Source: Lentzea californiensis
GTDB taxonomy: Bacteria > Actinomycetota > Actinomycetes > Mycobacteriales > Pseudonocardiaceae
Direction: 5' to 3'
NCBI RefSeq assembly: GCF_024648825.1
Contig: NZ_JANBBE010000010.1
Coordinates: 186,001 to 250,000 of the forward strand
DNA length: 64,000 bases
Shown: one piece after another, positions 34,529 to 42,654 of the stretch
How positions within the stretch are numbered: position 1 is the first letter of the stretch
Layout: the number at the start of each line of letters is the position of its first letter
The notes under the pieces: model-generated
Database searches by the model: none
Told to the model about the DNA's origin: nothing
What the model saw: only the letters and a program-made list of their open reading frames with translations
Translations under genes and position numbers: made by a program

Positions 34529-35916
34529 CGAACATCGTCACGCAGATCGCGTTGTCCGCACACGACGTCGAAGGCGGGCACCTGGACCTGCCCGACTTCC
34601 ACCGCTGGTTCGCCGGCCTCGCCGAACGCTGCTACACGCGTGCGCGGCGGATCCCGCTGGACGCGCTCGACGGCTGGCACACCGTGGCGGGCAGAGGCGA
34701 CATCGTGCACTCCAGCGGGAAGTTCTTCACCGTCTGCGGCATCGACGTCGAACTGCCGGGCAACGCGGTGCCGCGCTGGACCCAGCCGATCATCAACCAG
34801 CCCGAGGTGGGCATCCTCGGCATCCTGGTCAAGGAGTTCGAGGGCCGCCTGCACCTGCTGATGCAGGCGAAGCCGGAACCGGGCAACCCCAACGGCCTGC
34901 AGCTCTCACCGACCGTGCAGGCCACCCGCAGCAACTACACGAGGGTCCACGGCGGCCAGGACGTGCCCTACCTCGACTACTTCCGCGACACGTCGAGGCA
35001 CACCGTGGTCGCCGACGTGCGGCAGTCCGAGCAGGGCGCGTGGTTCTACCAGAAGCGCAACCGCAACATGATCGTGTCGGTGAGCGAGGACGTCGAGCTG
35101 CTGGACGGCTTCTGCTGGCTCACGCTCGGTCAGGTGCACCGGTTGCTGCTCGTCGACGACCTGATCAACATGGACGCGCGGACCGTGCTGTCGTGCCTGC
35201 CTTTCACCGGCGCCGGCAACCTCTCCGGTGCGGGGGAGGAGTTCCGGGACGTGGTCGCCCGGTCATGCGGTCCCGCGGTGCCCGGCGTGCACAGCGAGGA
35301 CGAGATCCTGCGGTGGATCACCGACGTGCGCACCCGCACCGAGGTGCGGACCCGGCTGGTCCCGCTGCACGAGGTGCGGCAGTGGCATCGCACCGAGTAC
35401 TCGATCACGCACGAGACCGGCAGGTTCTTCGACGTGATGGCGGTCGAGGTGCAGGCGAGCGGACGTGAGGTGCGCACGTGGACCCAGCCCATGATCGAGC
35501 CGTACGGGACGGGCCTCGCGGCCTTGCTGGTCCGCCGGATCAACGGCGTGCTGCACGCGTTCGTGCGCGCGACCGCCGAGCCCGGTTTCCTCGACGTCGC
35601 CGAGCTCGCGCCGACGGTGCAGTGCACACCGGAGAACTTCGACGTCCTTCCCGAAGCCGCTCGTCCGCTGTTCCTGGACCTGGCGGTCACCGCCCCCGCG
35701 TCGTCGATCCGGTTCGACGCGGTGCTCTCCGAGGAGGGCGGGCGGTTCTTCCACCCGCGCACCCGGTACGTGATCATCGAGGTGGACGAGGAGCTGGAGC
35801 ACCCCGACTTCCGCTGGGTGGTGCCGCACCAGCTGGTGGGTCTGTTGCGGCACAGCCACTACGTCAACGTGCAGGCGCGGACGCTGGTGGCGTGCCTGCA
35901 CAGCCTCACCTCGTGA
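34525..35916 (+). CDS. NDP-hexose 2,3-dehydratase (EvaA/TylX3 family)
   Basis: 463 residues. The protein is built of two homologous halves, visible as repeated blocks: [21 protein letters not shown] followed by WTQPIIN, and [16 protein letters not shown] followed by WTQPMIE; also [15 protein letters not shown] and [15 protein letters not shown]; also VNMDAR/VNVQAR-like ends. This two-repeat form is the hallmark of the family, which removes the C-2 hydroxyl of dTDP-4-keto-6-deoxyglucose to give a 3,4-diketo sugar. No 3-ketoreductase is present, so the C-3 keto group is left for the aminotransferase. Confidence 0.94.
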   Translation: MTNIVTQIALSAHDVEGGHLDLPDFHRWFAGLAERCYTRARRIPLDALDGWHTVAGRGDIVHSSGKFFTVCGIDVELPGNAVPRWTQPIINQPEVGILGILVKEFEGRLHLLMQAKPEPGNPNGLQLSPTVQATRSNYTRVHGGQDVPYLDYFRDTSRHTVVADVRQSEQGAWFYQKRNRNMIVSVSEDVELLDGFCWLTLGQVHRLLLVDDLINMDARTVLSCLPFTGAGNLSGAGEEFRDVVARSCGPAVPGVHSEDEILRWITDVRTRTEVRTRLVPLHEVRQWHRTEYSITHETGRFFDVMAVEVQASGREVRTWTQPMIEPYGTGLAALLVRRINGVLHAFVRATAEPGFLDVAELAPTVQCTPENFDVLPEAARPLFLDLAVTAPASSIRFDAVLSEEGGRFFHPRTRYVIIEVDEELEHPDFRWVVPHQLVGLLRHSHYVNVQARTLVACLHSLTS

Positions 35917-38098
35917 GCAGCTCGCGCGGCAGGTCGTCGCGTCCCGCGACCTCCAGCTTGCGGTAGACGCGGGTCAGGTGCTGTTCGACGGTGCTGACGG
36001 TCACGCACAACCTCAGGCCGATCTCCCGGTTGCTGTGTCCCGCCGCCGCGAGTGCGGCGACCCTGCGTTCGGCGGCGCTGAGAACACCCTGCGCCGCACC
36101 GGGTTCGCCGGGCAGTCCCGACTCCCGGCGGGCCCGGCGGCCGAGCAGGCGGGCCTCCGCCAGCACGCCCCTGTCGCGCTGGTCGCGGCCGAGGTCGGCG
36201 AGAGCGCGGGACAGTTCGAGGCGGTCGCCCGCGTGTTCCAGTTTCCGCACGGCCTCGCGCAGCAGCCGGGGTCGATCCGCCCTGGCCGCGGTCCTGGCGA
36301 GCAGCCTCAACGCGATGCCGGTCGTGCGCGGGTCCGCGGTGGCTGCGATCTCCTGCTCCAGCAGGGCTTTCGCCGGCCAGGGCTGTCCGAGCGCGAGCCT
36401 CGCCTCTGCCGCGCCCAGCCGGTCGCCGCACGCGGTGAAGTCGTCGAGGGCCGCGTGTGGCCGGTTCAGCGCCAGGTGGTGGTGGCCGCGGGCGTGCCGG
36501 TAGCGCGGCCCGAAGACCGTGCGGAACACCGCATCCGGCACGTGGTGCGGCTCCGTTTCCCGGCCGAGCGCGGCATCGGCGAGCAAGGCGAACCGCAGCG
36601 GGAACCCGATCACCACGCCCCAGGCGTCCGCGCTGAGCCCGGCCAACGCGGCCTTGGCGGACGCGGCCGTGGCGGCGACGTCCCCGCGGCGCCACGCGTC
36701 CTCGGCCCGGACGCAGTCGAGCAAGGCCCGCATGGTCGGCTCGCCGGCCTGTCTCGTCAGTGCCGTCAGCCAGTGCTCGAACCTGGCCGGCCCGATCTGA
36801 CGCAGGGCCTGCACCACTGCCTCGGGAGCGGAATCGGCGTGCTGCCGTTGCAGGACGCCTTCCGGGTCGACCGGCGAGAGTGCTCGCCCGGTGATGAACT
36901 CGTGGCACAACGACAGCTCGGCCGGCCGGAGATCCGGGAGACCGAGCGAGAAGTCGCCCTGCCACCACCGCGCTCGCAGCACGACCGGGTCGAGTCCGGA
37001 GCAGGGGAGCAGGGTGCGGGCCGCTGCCGCTGGATCCGTGCGCCACTGCACCTGGCCGAGTTCCAGGCGCACGGCCCGTGCGTCAGCCGGGTCGCACGTC
37101 CGCAGCGCGAGGCGCAGGCTCTCGGCGGCCAGTTCGGAAGTGGCGGAGCGAGCCGCTCGGCGCAGCAGATCGGTTCCACCCACGACTGTCTGCGCGGCGA
37201 CGCAGTGAGCGGCGATGTCGGTGTCCGGCGCACCCGCGTCGTGCAGCAACATCGCCGCACGCTCGTGCAACGCGACGGCGTGGACCCGTGGCAGCGCACC
37301 GAGCAGGATCTCCGCTGCTCCCGGCAGCCGGAACTGCCTGCCGTCGAACAGGCCGCTGTCGGCGAGCGTGGAGGTCAGCGCCGTGGCCGCTGCCTGGTGG
37401 CGTCCGGTCAACGCGCTGAGCAAGGATGTGTGCGGTCCGAGCGCCGCGAGTCCACAAGCGGCCTCGAACAACGCGGAGCCCCCGCCACGCAACAGATCCA
37501 GGAACGCGCGTCGCGTCGCCGGGCCGATCTCCCCACCGTCGTCCCGCAGAGCGGCCAGCAGGGCCGGGTTGCCGCCGCTGAGCGCGTGCAGCTCCGGGGT
37601 GGCGTCGGGAGACAGCGGGCGCAACCAGACCTGCTCCCACGTCGACAGCTCGGCGCGATGAGGGGAGTCCGTCGCCGAGTGGGTCACGACGACGCGCACG
37701 TCCGGAAATCGACGCAGCCACACCAAGAAGGCGACCGACTCGGGATCCGAGTGCTGGACGTCGTCCACCGCGACGAGGGTCGGCTGGGTGGGCGAGAGCC
37801 GGGGAGCCAGCTGGTTCGCGATGCCGAACGGGACAGTGCGTTCGGACGGGACCGCGGTCGCGGACACCACTCGTGCGCTGGACCGCGCGAGGGCCGCGCG
37901 CAGCAGGGCGGAGCGCCCGCACCCCAGGCCGCCGCTGACGACGACCTGGGGTGGACCGAACAGCACCGTCCGCAACGCGGCCTCGCGCTCGAGCAGGGAA
38001 TGGGGATCCGTGCTCCGCCGGGAACCGTTGTTCGACCGGCGGGGCACGGATCGGGTCAGGCGTTGATCGGCGTGTTCTGGTAAGCGGCGATCAGCCAT
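35906..38098 (-). CDS. Large LuxR-family (LAL) regulator
   Basis: 730 residues. The N-terminal NTPase has Walker A SGGLGCGRSALL (near 55) and Walker B-like TLVAVDDVQH (near 105). A long helical middle region of TPR type follows. The C-terminal LuxR HTH lies near 665-725: LSAAERRVAALAAAGHSNRE then IGLRLCVTVSTVEQHLTRVY and RKLEVAGRDDL. LAL regulators are common activators of polyketide clusters. It overlaps the convergent 2,3-dehydratase end by 11 bp and the upstream SgcJ-like gene by 43 bp on the same strand, which suggests coupling. An alternative start further in would remove the overlap but lose little of the NTPase. Confidence 0.88.
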   Translation of the reverse strand: MADRRLPEHADQRLTRSVPRRSNNGSRRSTDPHSLLEREAALRTVLFGPPQVVVSGGLGCGRSALLRAALARSSARVVSATAVPSERTVPFGIANQLAPRLSPTQPTLVAVDDVQHSDPESVAFLVWLRRFPDVRVVVTHSATDSPHRAELSTWEQVWLRPLSPDATPELHALSGGNPALLAALRDDGGEIGPATRRAFLDLLRGGGSALFEAACGLAALGPHTSLLSALTGRHQAAATALTSTLADSGLFDGRQFRLPGAAEILLGALPRVHAVALHERAAMLLHDAGAPDTDIAAHCVAAQTVVGGTDLLRRAARSATSELAAESLRLALRTCDPADARAVRLELGQVQWRTDPAAAARTLLPCSGLDPVVLRARWWQGDFSLGLPDLRPAELSLCHEFITGRALSPVDPEGVLQRQHADSAPEAVVQALRQIGPARFEHWLTALTRQAGEPTMRALLDCVRAEDAWRRGDVAATAASAKAALAGLSADAWGVVIGFPLRFALLADAALGRETEPHHVPDAVFRTVFGPRYRHARGHHHLALNRPHAALDDFTACGDRLGAAEARLALGQPWPAKALLEQEIAATADPRTTGIALRLLARTAARADRPRLLREAVRKLEHAGDRLELSRALADLGRDQRDRGVLAEARLLGRRARRESGLPGEPGAAQGVLSAAERRVAALAAAGHSNREIGLRLCVTVSTVEQHLTRVYRKLEVAGRDDLPRELLTR

Positions 38099-38457
38099 CG
38101 GCCGTCCTGCCTGGCCAGCACCCAGGTCGCCCTGATCGCGCGTTCGGGTGCGACCGCCGTGTCGCCGGGCGCGAGCACCCCGCCCTGCGTGACGATCACG
38201 CCCGCGTCCTCGCCGAGGTAGCGCGCGTCGAGCGGCTCGCCGAAGACGCGCGTGCCCTGGTACGGACCGGCGAACGCCTGCGTCATGAACCCGCGGATGC
38301 CATCACGGCCCTGCAGGAAGATGTCCTTCGGCAGGATCAGCGTGGCGTCCTCGGTGAACAGGTCGCTGAACGCCGCGCCGTCGTTGGTGGCCCAGGTCTC
38401 GATCATCTTGGTGGGCAGTTCGTGCATCTGCTCCGCACCGAGTTCGGTGACCGACAT
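38056..38457 (-). CDS. SgcJ/EcaC family (NTF2/SnoaL-fold) protein
   Basis: 133 residues. The sequence is close to the SgcJ/EcaC pattern of the NTF2-like fold: ETWATNDGAAFSDLFTEDA, then GRDGIRGFM and ATWVLARQDGRWLIAAYQNT. SgcJ is a member of the C-1027 enediyne cluster, and related proteins are reported to influence the enediyne PKS product; this comes from the literature as I remember it, not from this sequence. It follows the monooxygenase gene at 20 bp and overlaps the LuxR gene, so it forms an operon under cluster motif copy 8. Confidence 0.85.
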   Translation of the reverse strand: MSVTELGAEQMHELPTKMIETWATNDGAAFSDLFTEDATLILPKDIFLQGRDGIRGFMTQAFAGPYQGTRVFGEPLDARYLGEDAGVIVTQGGVLAPGDTAVAPERAIRATWVLARQDGRWLIAAYQNTPINA

Positions 38458-38477
38458 TTGTGTCCCTTTCAGCTGGA

Positions 38478-39650
38478 TCAGAGGTAGTCCGTGTTCGGTT
38501 CGAGGCCGCAGAGCACTCGCCCGTACAACTCGTAGTTGGTGTTGGGGTGCATGAGCGCGTGCATGTTGAGGGCCTGGACGTCGCGCAGGATCCGTTGGAT
38601 GGGCGCGGTGTTGTAGAGCGATGAACCGCCACTCGCGGTGGCGAGCACTTCCACGGCCTGCTTCGAGAGGTCGAACACGCGGCCGAGGGCGACCCTCGCG
38701 CGGGCGCGCTCGTGCACGGACCACGGTTCGTCGGCCTGCCGTGTGTCGATGTGCTCGGCGAGGCGAGTGGCCTGGAACGTCGCCTCGTCGATCTTCATGG
38801 CGGCCTCGGCGACCTGCAGGTGCGTGATCGGTGCTTCGCGCTGGCTCTCGTACTTCGTGTACGTGATCTTGCGGTTGGGCAGGCGGTCGAAGAAGTTCTC
38901 CTTCGCGGCGTTGGCGAGGCCGATCGCCGCGCCGGTGAACGTCGCCGAGCCCGTGACCATCAGCGGAGCGCGGAACATCGGCGCGCCCGCGTTGGCCTGC
39001 GAGGCGTACTGTCCCTGCAGCACCATGATCAGCGGCAGCACGCGTTCGGCCGGAACGAACACGTCGTCCGCCGTGGTCGTGACGCTGCCCGTGCCGCGCA
39101 GGCCGTACGGGTGCCAGTCGTCCACGATCCCGAGATCGCTCATCGGCACGACGGCCATCAACGGCCACAGGCTGCTGCCGTCCGGAGTCGGCCCCATCGC
39201 CAGCACGACCTGCCACTTGCTGTGCAGGGCGTTGCTGACGAACTGCCAGCCGCCCTTGATGGTGACGCCACCGTCGACCGGGGTTGCCATCGCCGTCGGG
39301 CTGAGCACCGAGCACACCCGCGAGTCGGGGTCGTCGAAGACCTCGTCCTGCACAGCGTCCGGGAAGAGACCGACGAACCAGCTGCTGATCGCGTTGACCG
39401 CCACGTTCCAGGCGGCCGATCCGTCGCCCTGAGCGAGCTGGCTGATCGTCTCGAACGTCGTGGTGGCGTCGGTCTCCAGGCCGCCGTACCGGGCAGGCAC
39501 GCGCATCCGATAGGCGCCGGCCTCGGTCAGTGCGGCGACGACGTCGTCGTGCAGGCGGCGGTTCTCCTCGTGCCACAGCGCGTGCGACTGCAACAGCGGA
39601 ACGAGTTTCGAGGCGTTCTGCACGAATTCCGTGCGCGACTGGGAGTTCAA
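38478..39650 (-). CDS. Acyl-CoA dehydrogenase-fold flavin monooxygenase (class D type)
   Basis: 390 residues; the TTG/ATG region at 39650 is the start used (MNSQSRTEFVQNASK). The fold is that of two-component class D monooxygenases: VPARYGGLETD (near 50), GDGSAAWNVAVN (near 75), YGLRGTGSVTTTADDVFVPA (near 180) and the C-terminal ASGGSSLYNTAPIQRILRDV (near 345). There is no catalytic Glu typical of true acyl-CoA dehydrogenases. It needs reduced flavin, which the reductase at 11783 could supply. Two roles are possible: hydroxylation of an aromatic or polyketide substrate (HsaA-like; the C-terminal motif fits this best) or N-oxidation of the amino sugar (KijD3/DnmZ-like). Confidence 0.85.
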   Translation of the reverse strand: MNSQSRTEFVQNASKLVPLLQSHALWHEENRRLHDDVVAALTEAGAYRMRVPARYGGLETDATTTFETISQLAQGDGSAAWNVAVNAISSWFVGLFPDAVQDEVFDDPDSRVCSVLSPTAMATPVDGGVTIKGGWQFVSNALHSKWQVVLAMGPTPDGSSLWPLMAVVPMSDLGIVDDWHPYGLRGTGSVTTTADDVFVPAERVLPLIMVLQGQYASQANAGAPMFRAPLMVTGSATFTGAAIGLANAAKENFFDRLPNRKITYTKYESQREAPITHLQVAEAAMKIDEATFQATRLAEHIDTRQADEPWSVHERARARVALGRVFDLSKQAVEVLATASGGSSLYNTAPIQRILRDVQALNMHALMHPNTNYELYGRVLCGLEPNTDYL

Positions 39651-39717
39651 CCTTGCCTCCGGAAAGTGTCAGTGGATGTCCCGCTCGATGATTCTGGCGG
39701 CGACACACCACCAAGCG

Positions 39718-39732
39718 CTTCTCCTGAATTGC
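39718..39732 (-). promoter_or_regulatory. Cluster promoter motif copy 8
   Basis: On the minus strand the sequence is gcaat-tcag-gagaag, exact to the consensus, 67 bp before the monooxygenase start; CAGAAT starts 22 nt after it. It faces copy 7 in the same intergenic region. Confidence 0.62.
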
Positions 39733-39753
39733 AGAGCTGGTCGTGGGAGCAGA

Positions 39754-39768
39754 GCAATCTGGAAGAAG
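39754..39768 (+). promoter_or_regulatory. Cluster promoter motif copy 7
   Basis: The sequence is gcaat-ctgg-aagaag, 63 bp before the ATG at 39832; TAACGT starts 21 nt after it. It is nearly identical with the copy at 29473 including its flanks. Confidence 0.65.
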
Positions 39769-39831
39769 GAAGACCGTTTGAGGTCAAGTAACGTCCGGCT
39801 CGCTCGTCGCCGTCCCGGATGGAGCTCACTC

Positions 39832-40386
39832 ATGACAACTCGTACCGGGGCGTGGTCGGCGCCCGGCTCACTCAACGACCGATGGCACCGGACCGCGCTC
39901 AACATCTTCGCGTTCGTGGTGATCGCGCATTGGGCCGAGCACATCGTGCAGGCGATCCAGGTGTTCGTGCTGGGCTGGCCACGGCCCCAGGCGGGTGGTG
40001 TGCTCGGCCTGTGGATACCGTGGCTCGTGACATCCGAATGGATGCACTACGGCTACGCGATCATCATGCTGGTCGGATTCTTCATGCTTCTTCCGGGATT
40101 CACCGGGCGAGCGAAGAAATGGTGGAAGATCGCGCTGTGGATTCAGTTCTGGCATCACATCGAGCATTTTCTGTTGCTGATCCAGGCGTTGACCGGACGG
40201 AATCTTCTCGGCGGCCCCGTGCCGGTCAGCATTCTGCAGCTGGTGCTTCCGCGCGTCGAACTGCACCTGTTCTACAACTTCGTCGTGTTCGTTCCGATGG
40301 TGGTCGCGATGTACTTCCACATGCGACCGTCACGGGAGGACCGCGCCGACATGCGCTGCTCCTGTGCGGTAGGCGCGGCAGCCTGA
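39832..40386 (+). CDS. His-rich integral membrane protein, unknown function
   Basis: 184 residues from the ATG at 39832 after GGAGCTCACTC. Four or so membrane segments are visible (IFAFVVIAHWAEHIVQAIQV, YAIIMLVGFFMLLPGF, ALWIQFWHHIEHFLLLIQAL, LHLFYNFVVFVPMVVAMYFH). Histidines recur within or at the edge of these segments: HWAEH, WMHYG, WHHIEH, ELHLF and YFHM. Such patterns can bind haem or a di-metal centre, but no known hydroxylase signature is complete, so I assign no reaction. It is 1 bp from the next membrane gene and is controlled by the cluster motif, so it is part of the enediyne system. Confidence 0.75.
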   Translation: MTTRTGAWSAPGSLNDRWHRTALNIFAFVVIAHWAEHIVQAIQVFVLGWPRPQAGGVLGLWIPWLVTSEWMHYGYAIIMLVGFFMLLPGFTGRAKKWWKIALWIQFWHHIEHFLLLIQALTGRNLLGGPVPVSILQLVLPRVELHLFYNFVVFVPMVVAMYFHMRPSREDRADMRCSCAVGAAA

Positions 40387-40387
40387 C

Positions 40388-40912
40388 GTGCACGACCACG
40401 GCTCGACGGTGCCGATGCTGTTCGGGCCGGTGCTGCTCTACCTGATCGGCTACTTCGCGGTCCCGGTGGTGGCGGGCTTCGCGTTCTTGCGGATCTTCAC
40501 GCCACCGCCCTGCCGGGCCGACGCGCTGCTCGTGACGGGCGCGTCGACCACGGCGTACCTGGTGGCGATGTTGCTCGTCCCTTCGCTCGTGCTACCACCA
40601 CAGGCGATCGTGCTCCTGCTCGCCGCAGGCATCGTCCCGTTCGTGATCTGGTGGCGCGCCCCGCACCTGATCGTGCGGGTGGTCGCAGTGGCGCCGTGGC
40701 TGGTGGCTGCCGCGACCACGACGGCGTTGCTGCGGGCGACGGCCGACCAGCCCGGTGGCTATCTCGCGGCGCTGACCGCCGTGTCCTGGCTGACGTTCTG
40801 CGTGCCGAGGTCGCGCGCGGGCCGGGTCGTGTTGCGACTGACGGCCGGAACTCTCGCCCTGTCGGTGGTGGCCTTCACCGGAACGGTGGCGGCGTCAGGT
40901 CGCTGGCCGTAG
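40388..40912 (+). CDS. Small integral membrane protein, unknown function
   Basis: 174 residues from a GTG just after the previous stop. Five to six hydrophobic segments cover most of the length (FGPVLLYLIGYFAVPVVAGF, TTAYLVAMLLVPSLVL, AIVLLLAAGIVPFVIWW, VVAVAPWLVAAATTTALL, LTAGTLALSVVAFTGTV). I do not recognise a family. It is probably translated with the His-rich membrane protein and may form a complex with it. Confidence 0.7.
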   Translation: MHDHGSTVPMLFGPVLLYLIGYFAVPVVAGFAFLRIFTPPPCRADALLVTGASTTAYLVAMLLVPSLVLPPQAIVLLLAAGIVPFVIWWRAPHLIVRVVAVAPWLVAAATTTALLRATADQPGGYLAALTAVSWLTFCVPRSRAGRVVLRLTAGTLALSVVAFTGTVAASGRWP

Positions 40913-41038
40913 AGAGCAACCGGCAGTTTGATCCACCACACGGGTGGAGAGCATCGCGCGCCGATATTTTTCCATGATCGCGCTGTTAGCTTTCGGTCGG
41001 AATCTCCGGTTTGTCTGCACACTGCTCCAGGGGGAGTC

Positions 41039-42103
41039 TTGCTCATTCCAACCGAGCCGATCGGCAGCGTTCCTCGCTCTCCCGAACTGGTTCAGGGACT
41101 GTCCGCGTTCGCCTCCGGCCAGCTCGGCCAGGCCGAACTGGACACGTTGACCCAGCAGGCGGTCGCCGACACCATCAGCCGTTTCGAGGCCACCGGATCA
41201 CCCGTGGTCACCGACGGCGAACAGGCGAAGTCGAGCTTCGCCACCTACCCCCTGGACGGTGCCACGTCACTGGCCGCGGACGGCGCGGTCATCCCGTTCG
41301 CCGACGGCCACACCCGCCAGCTCCCGCGCCTGACCGAAGGCCCCTTCCGCTACGCGTCCTTCGCGGAGGAGTACTTCCGCGGCGCCTCCCAGCACACCGG
41401 CCTGCCGGTCAAACAGGCGGTGATCGCCCCCTCCGCCCTGAGCCTGCTCTACCCGGCGGACGGGATCGCCGCCTACCCGCGCGAGGAGTTCATCGCCGAC
41501 CTGGTCGACCAGAGCGAGGCCGACATCCGCCGCTGCCTCGACGCCGGCGCCGCCTCCGTCCAGCTGGACTTCACCGAGGGCAGGCTGTCGCTCAAACTCG
41601 ACCCGAGCCGCGGCCTGCTGCGCAACTTCGTCGAGCTCAACAACCAGGTGCTGGACCGCTTCTCCGCCGAGGAACGCAAGCGGATCGGCGTCCACACCTG
41701 CCCCGGCGGCGACCAGGACTCGACGCACAGCCTCGACGTCGACTACGCGGAACTCCTGCCGGATCTCTTCGCGCTGCACGCGGGCCGCTTCTACCTCCAA
41801 CTGGCCAGCGAACCCGACAGGGAACGGGTCCTGCGGATCATCAGCGAACACGCCCCGGCCGACGCCCAGGTGTTCGTCGGCGTGATCGACCCCATCGACC
41901 CGCGGGTCGAGACCCCTGAAGAGGTGCGCGACCGCGTCCTGGAGGCGGCGCGCTTCATCCCCGCCGACCGCCTGGGTACCTGCGACGACTGCGGCTTCTC
42001 GCCGTTCGCCGACGACACCTCGACCTCCCGCGACACGGCGTTCGCCAAGATCACCGCCCGCGTCGAGGGCACGGCGCTGGCGAGGGCGGCACTCGGCATC
42101 TGA
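41039..42103 (+). CDS. MetE-like (cobalamin-independent methionine synthase C-terminal domain) protein
   Basis: 354 residues from a TTG at 41039 that follows AGGGGGAG; no ATG or GTG fits better. It matches the catalytic C-terminal barrel of MetE and stands alone without the N-terminal domain. Visible features: TDGEQAKSSFATYPL (near 55), VQLDFTEGRLSL (near 175), the zinc ligands His and Cys in IGVHTCPGGD (near 218), and CDDCGFSPFAD (near 317). Stand-alone versions move a methyl group, often from an unknown donor, to a thiol or related acceptor. Its role in the cluster is unknown; thiol methylation or methyl supply are possibilities. No cluster motif precedes it, so it may lie outside the regulon. 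Confidence 0.82.
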   Translation: MLIPTEPIGSVPRSPELVQGLSAFASGQLGQAELDTLTQQAVADTISRFEATGSPVVTDGEQAKSSFATYPLDGATSLAADGAVIPFADGHTRQLPRLTEGPFRYASFAEEYFRGASQHTGLPVKQAVIAPSALSLLYPADGIAAYPREEFIADLVDQSEADIRRCLDAGAASVQLDFTEGRLSLKLDPSRGLLRNFVELNNQVLDRFSAEERKRIGVHTCPGGDQDSTHSLDVDYAELLPDLFALHAGRFYLQLASEPDRERVLRIISEHAPADAQVFVGVIDPIDPRVETPEEVRDRVLEAARFIPADRLGTCDDCGFSPFADDTSTSRDTAFAKITARVEGTALARAALGI

Positions 42104-42104
42104 G

Positions 42105-42239
42105 ATGACTTGCCCATTGCGCTCGGCACTGGAGTTGTTCGAGCATTCGACTGATCATGACTCCGGTTACGTGCGAGTACCGCTCATCCGTGGAACCGCG
42201 CTTGTGTCCCAGCAACTCCAGCCTCAGCACGCGCGGCAC
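42105..42239 (-). pseudogene. Tyrosine recombinase C-terminal remnant
   Basis: On the minus strand about 43 residues read like the end of a phage-type integrase: VLRLELLGHKRGSTDERYSH followed by VTGVMISRMLEQLQ. The GH...Y spacing is that of the catalytic His and Tyr. The rest of the gene is missing on both sides. It marks a past integration next to the right end of the enediyne cluster. Confidence 0.6.
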
Positions 42240-42253
42240 CTCGTCCTAGATGA

Positions 42254-42622
42254 GCCGACCTGGCCGAGGTCCCCGACTACGCCGCGCGCCTCCTCCCGAA
42301 CGTCGCTCCGAGGCGCGACGCCCCGATCTCCTTCCGGCGCCGTGCGAAGGCCCTGCACGGGCGCAGAACCGCTCCAGGCGAGTGCACGCTGTCGATCGTC
42401 GAGATCTGCCGCGCTGTGCTGGCCGGCGAGGGGTCGATCTGCGTCATCGCCGCCGACGCCGACGTCCCGGAGTACGACACCGTCCTGGTGGTCGATCCGG
42501 CCCGCGTCGTCGACGCGGAAGCCCCTGGCCTGCAACGTCTCCACGTCGCGCTGACCCGAGTGGCGAGCACGCTGCACGTCGTCCACGCCAAAGACCTGCC
42601 AGGACCTCTGGCTGAACGCTGA
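42254..42622 (+). pseudogene. HelD/UvrD-type helicase C-terminal remnant
   Basis: An open frame of about 122 codons without a start ends in TGA at 42620-42622. Its end (YDTVLVVDPARVVDAEAPGL, then QRLHVALTRVASTLHVVHAK) is the C-terminal signature of superfamily 1 helicases (HelD/HelR, UvrD), where VALTRA is motif VI. No Walker A part is present. Confidence 0.65.
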
Positions 42623-42654
42623 CCGGACGCCGCTGACCTCGACCCCGCGCAAAT

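Noticed and set aside
40913-40935. A gagcaacc stretch resembling the cluster motif before the MetE-like gene
   Set aside because: The right half matches at only about three of six positions and the distance to the start (about 120 bp) is off.
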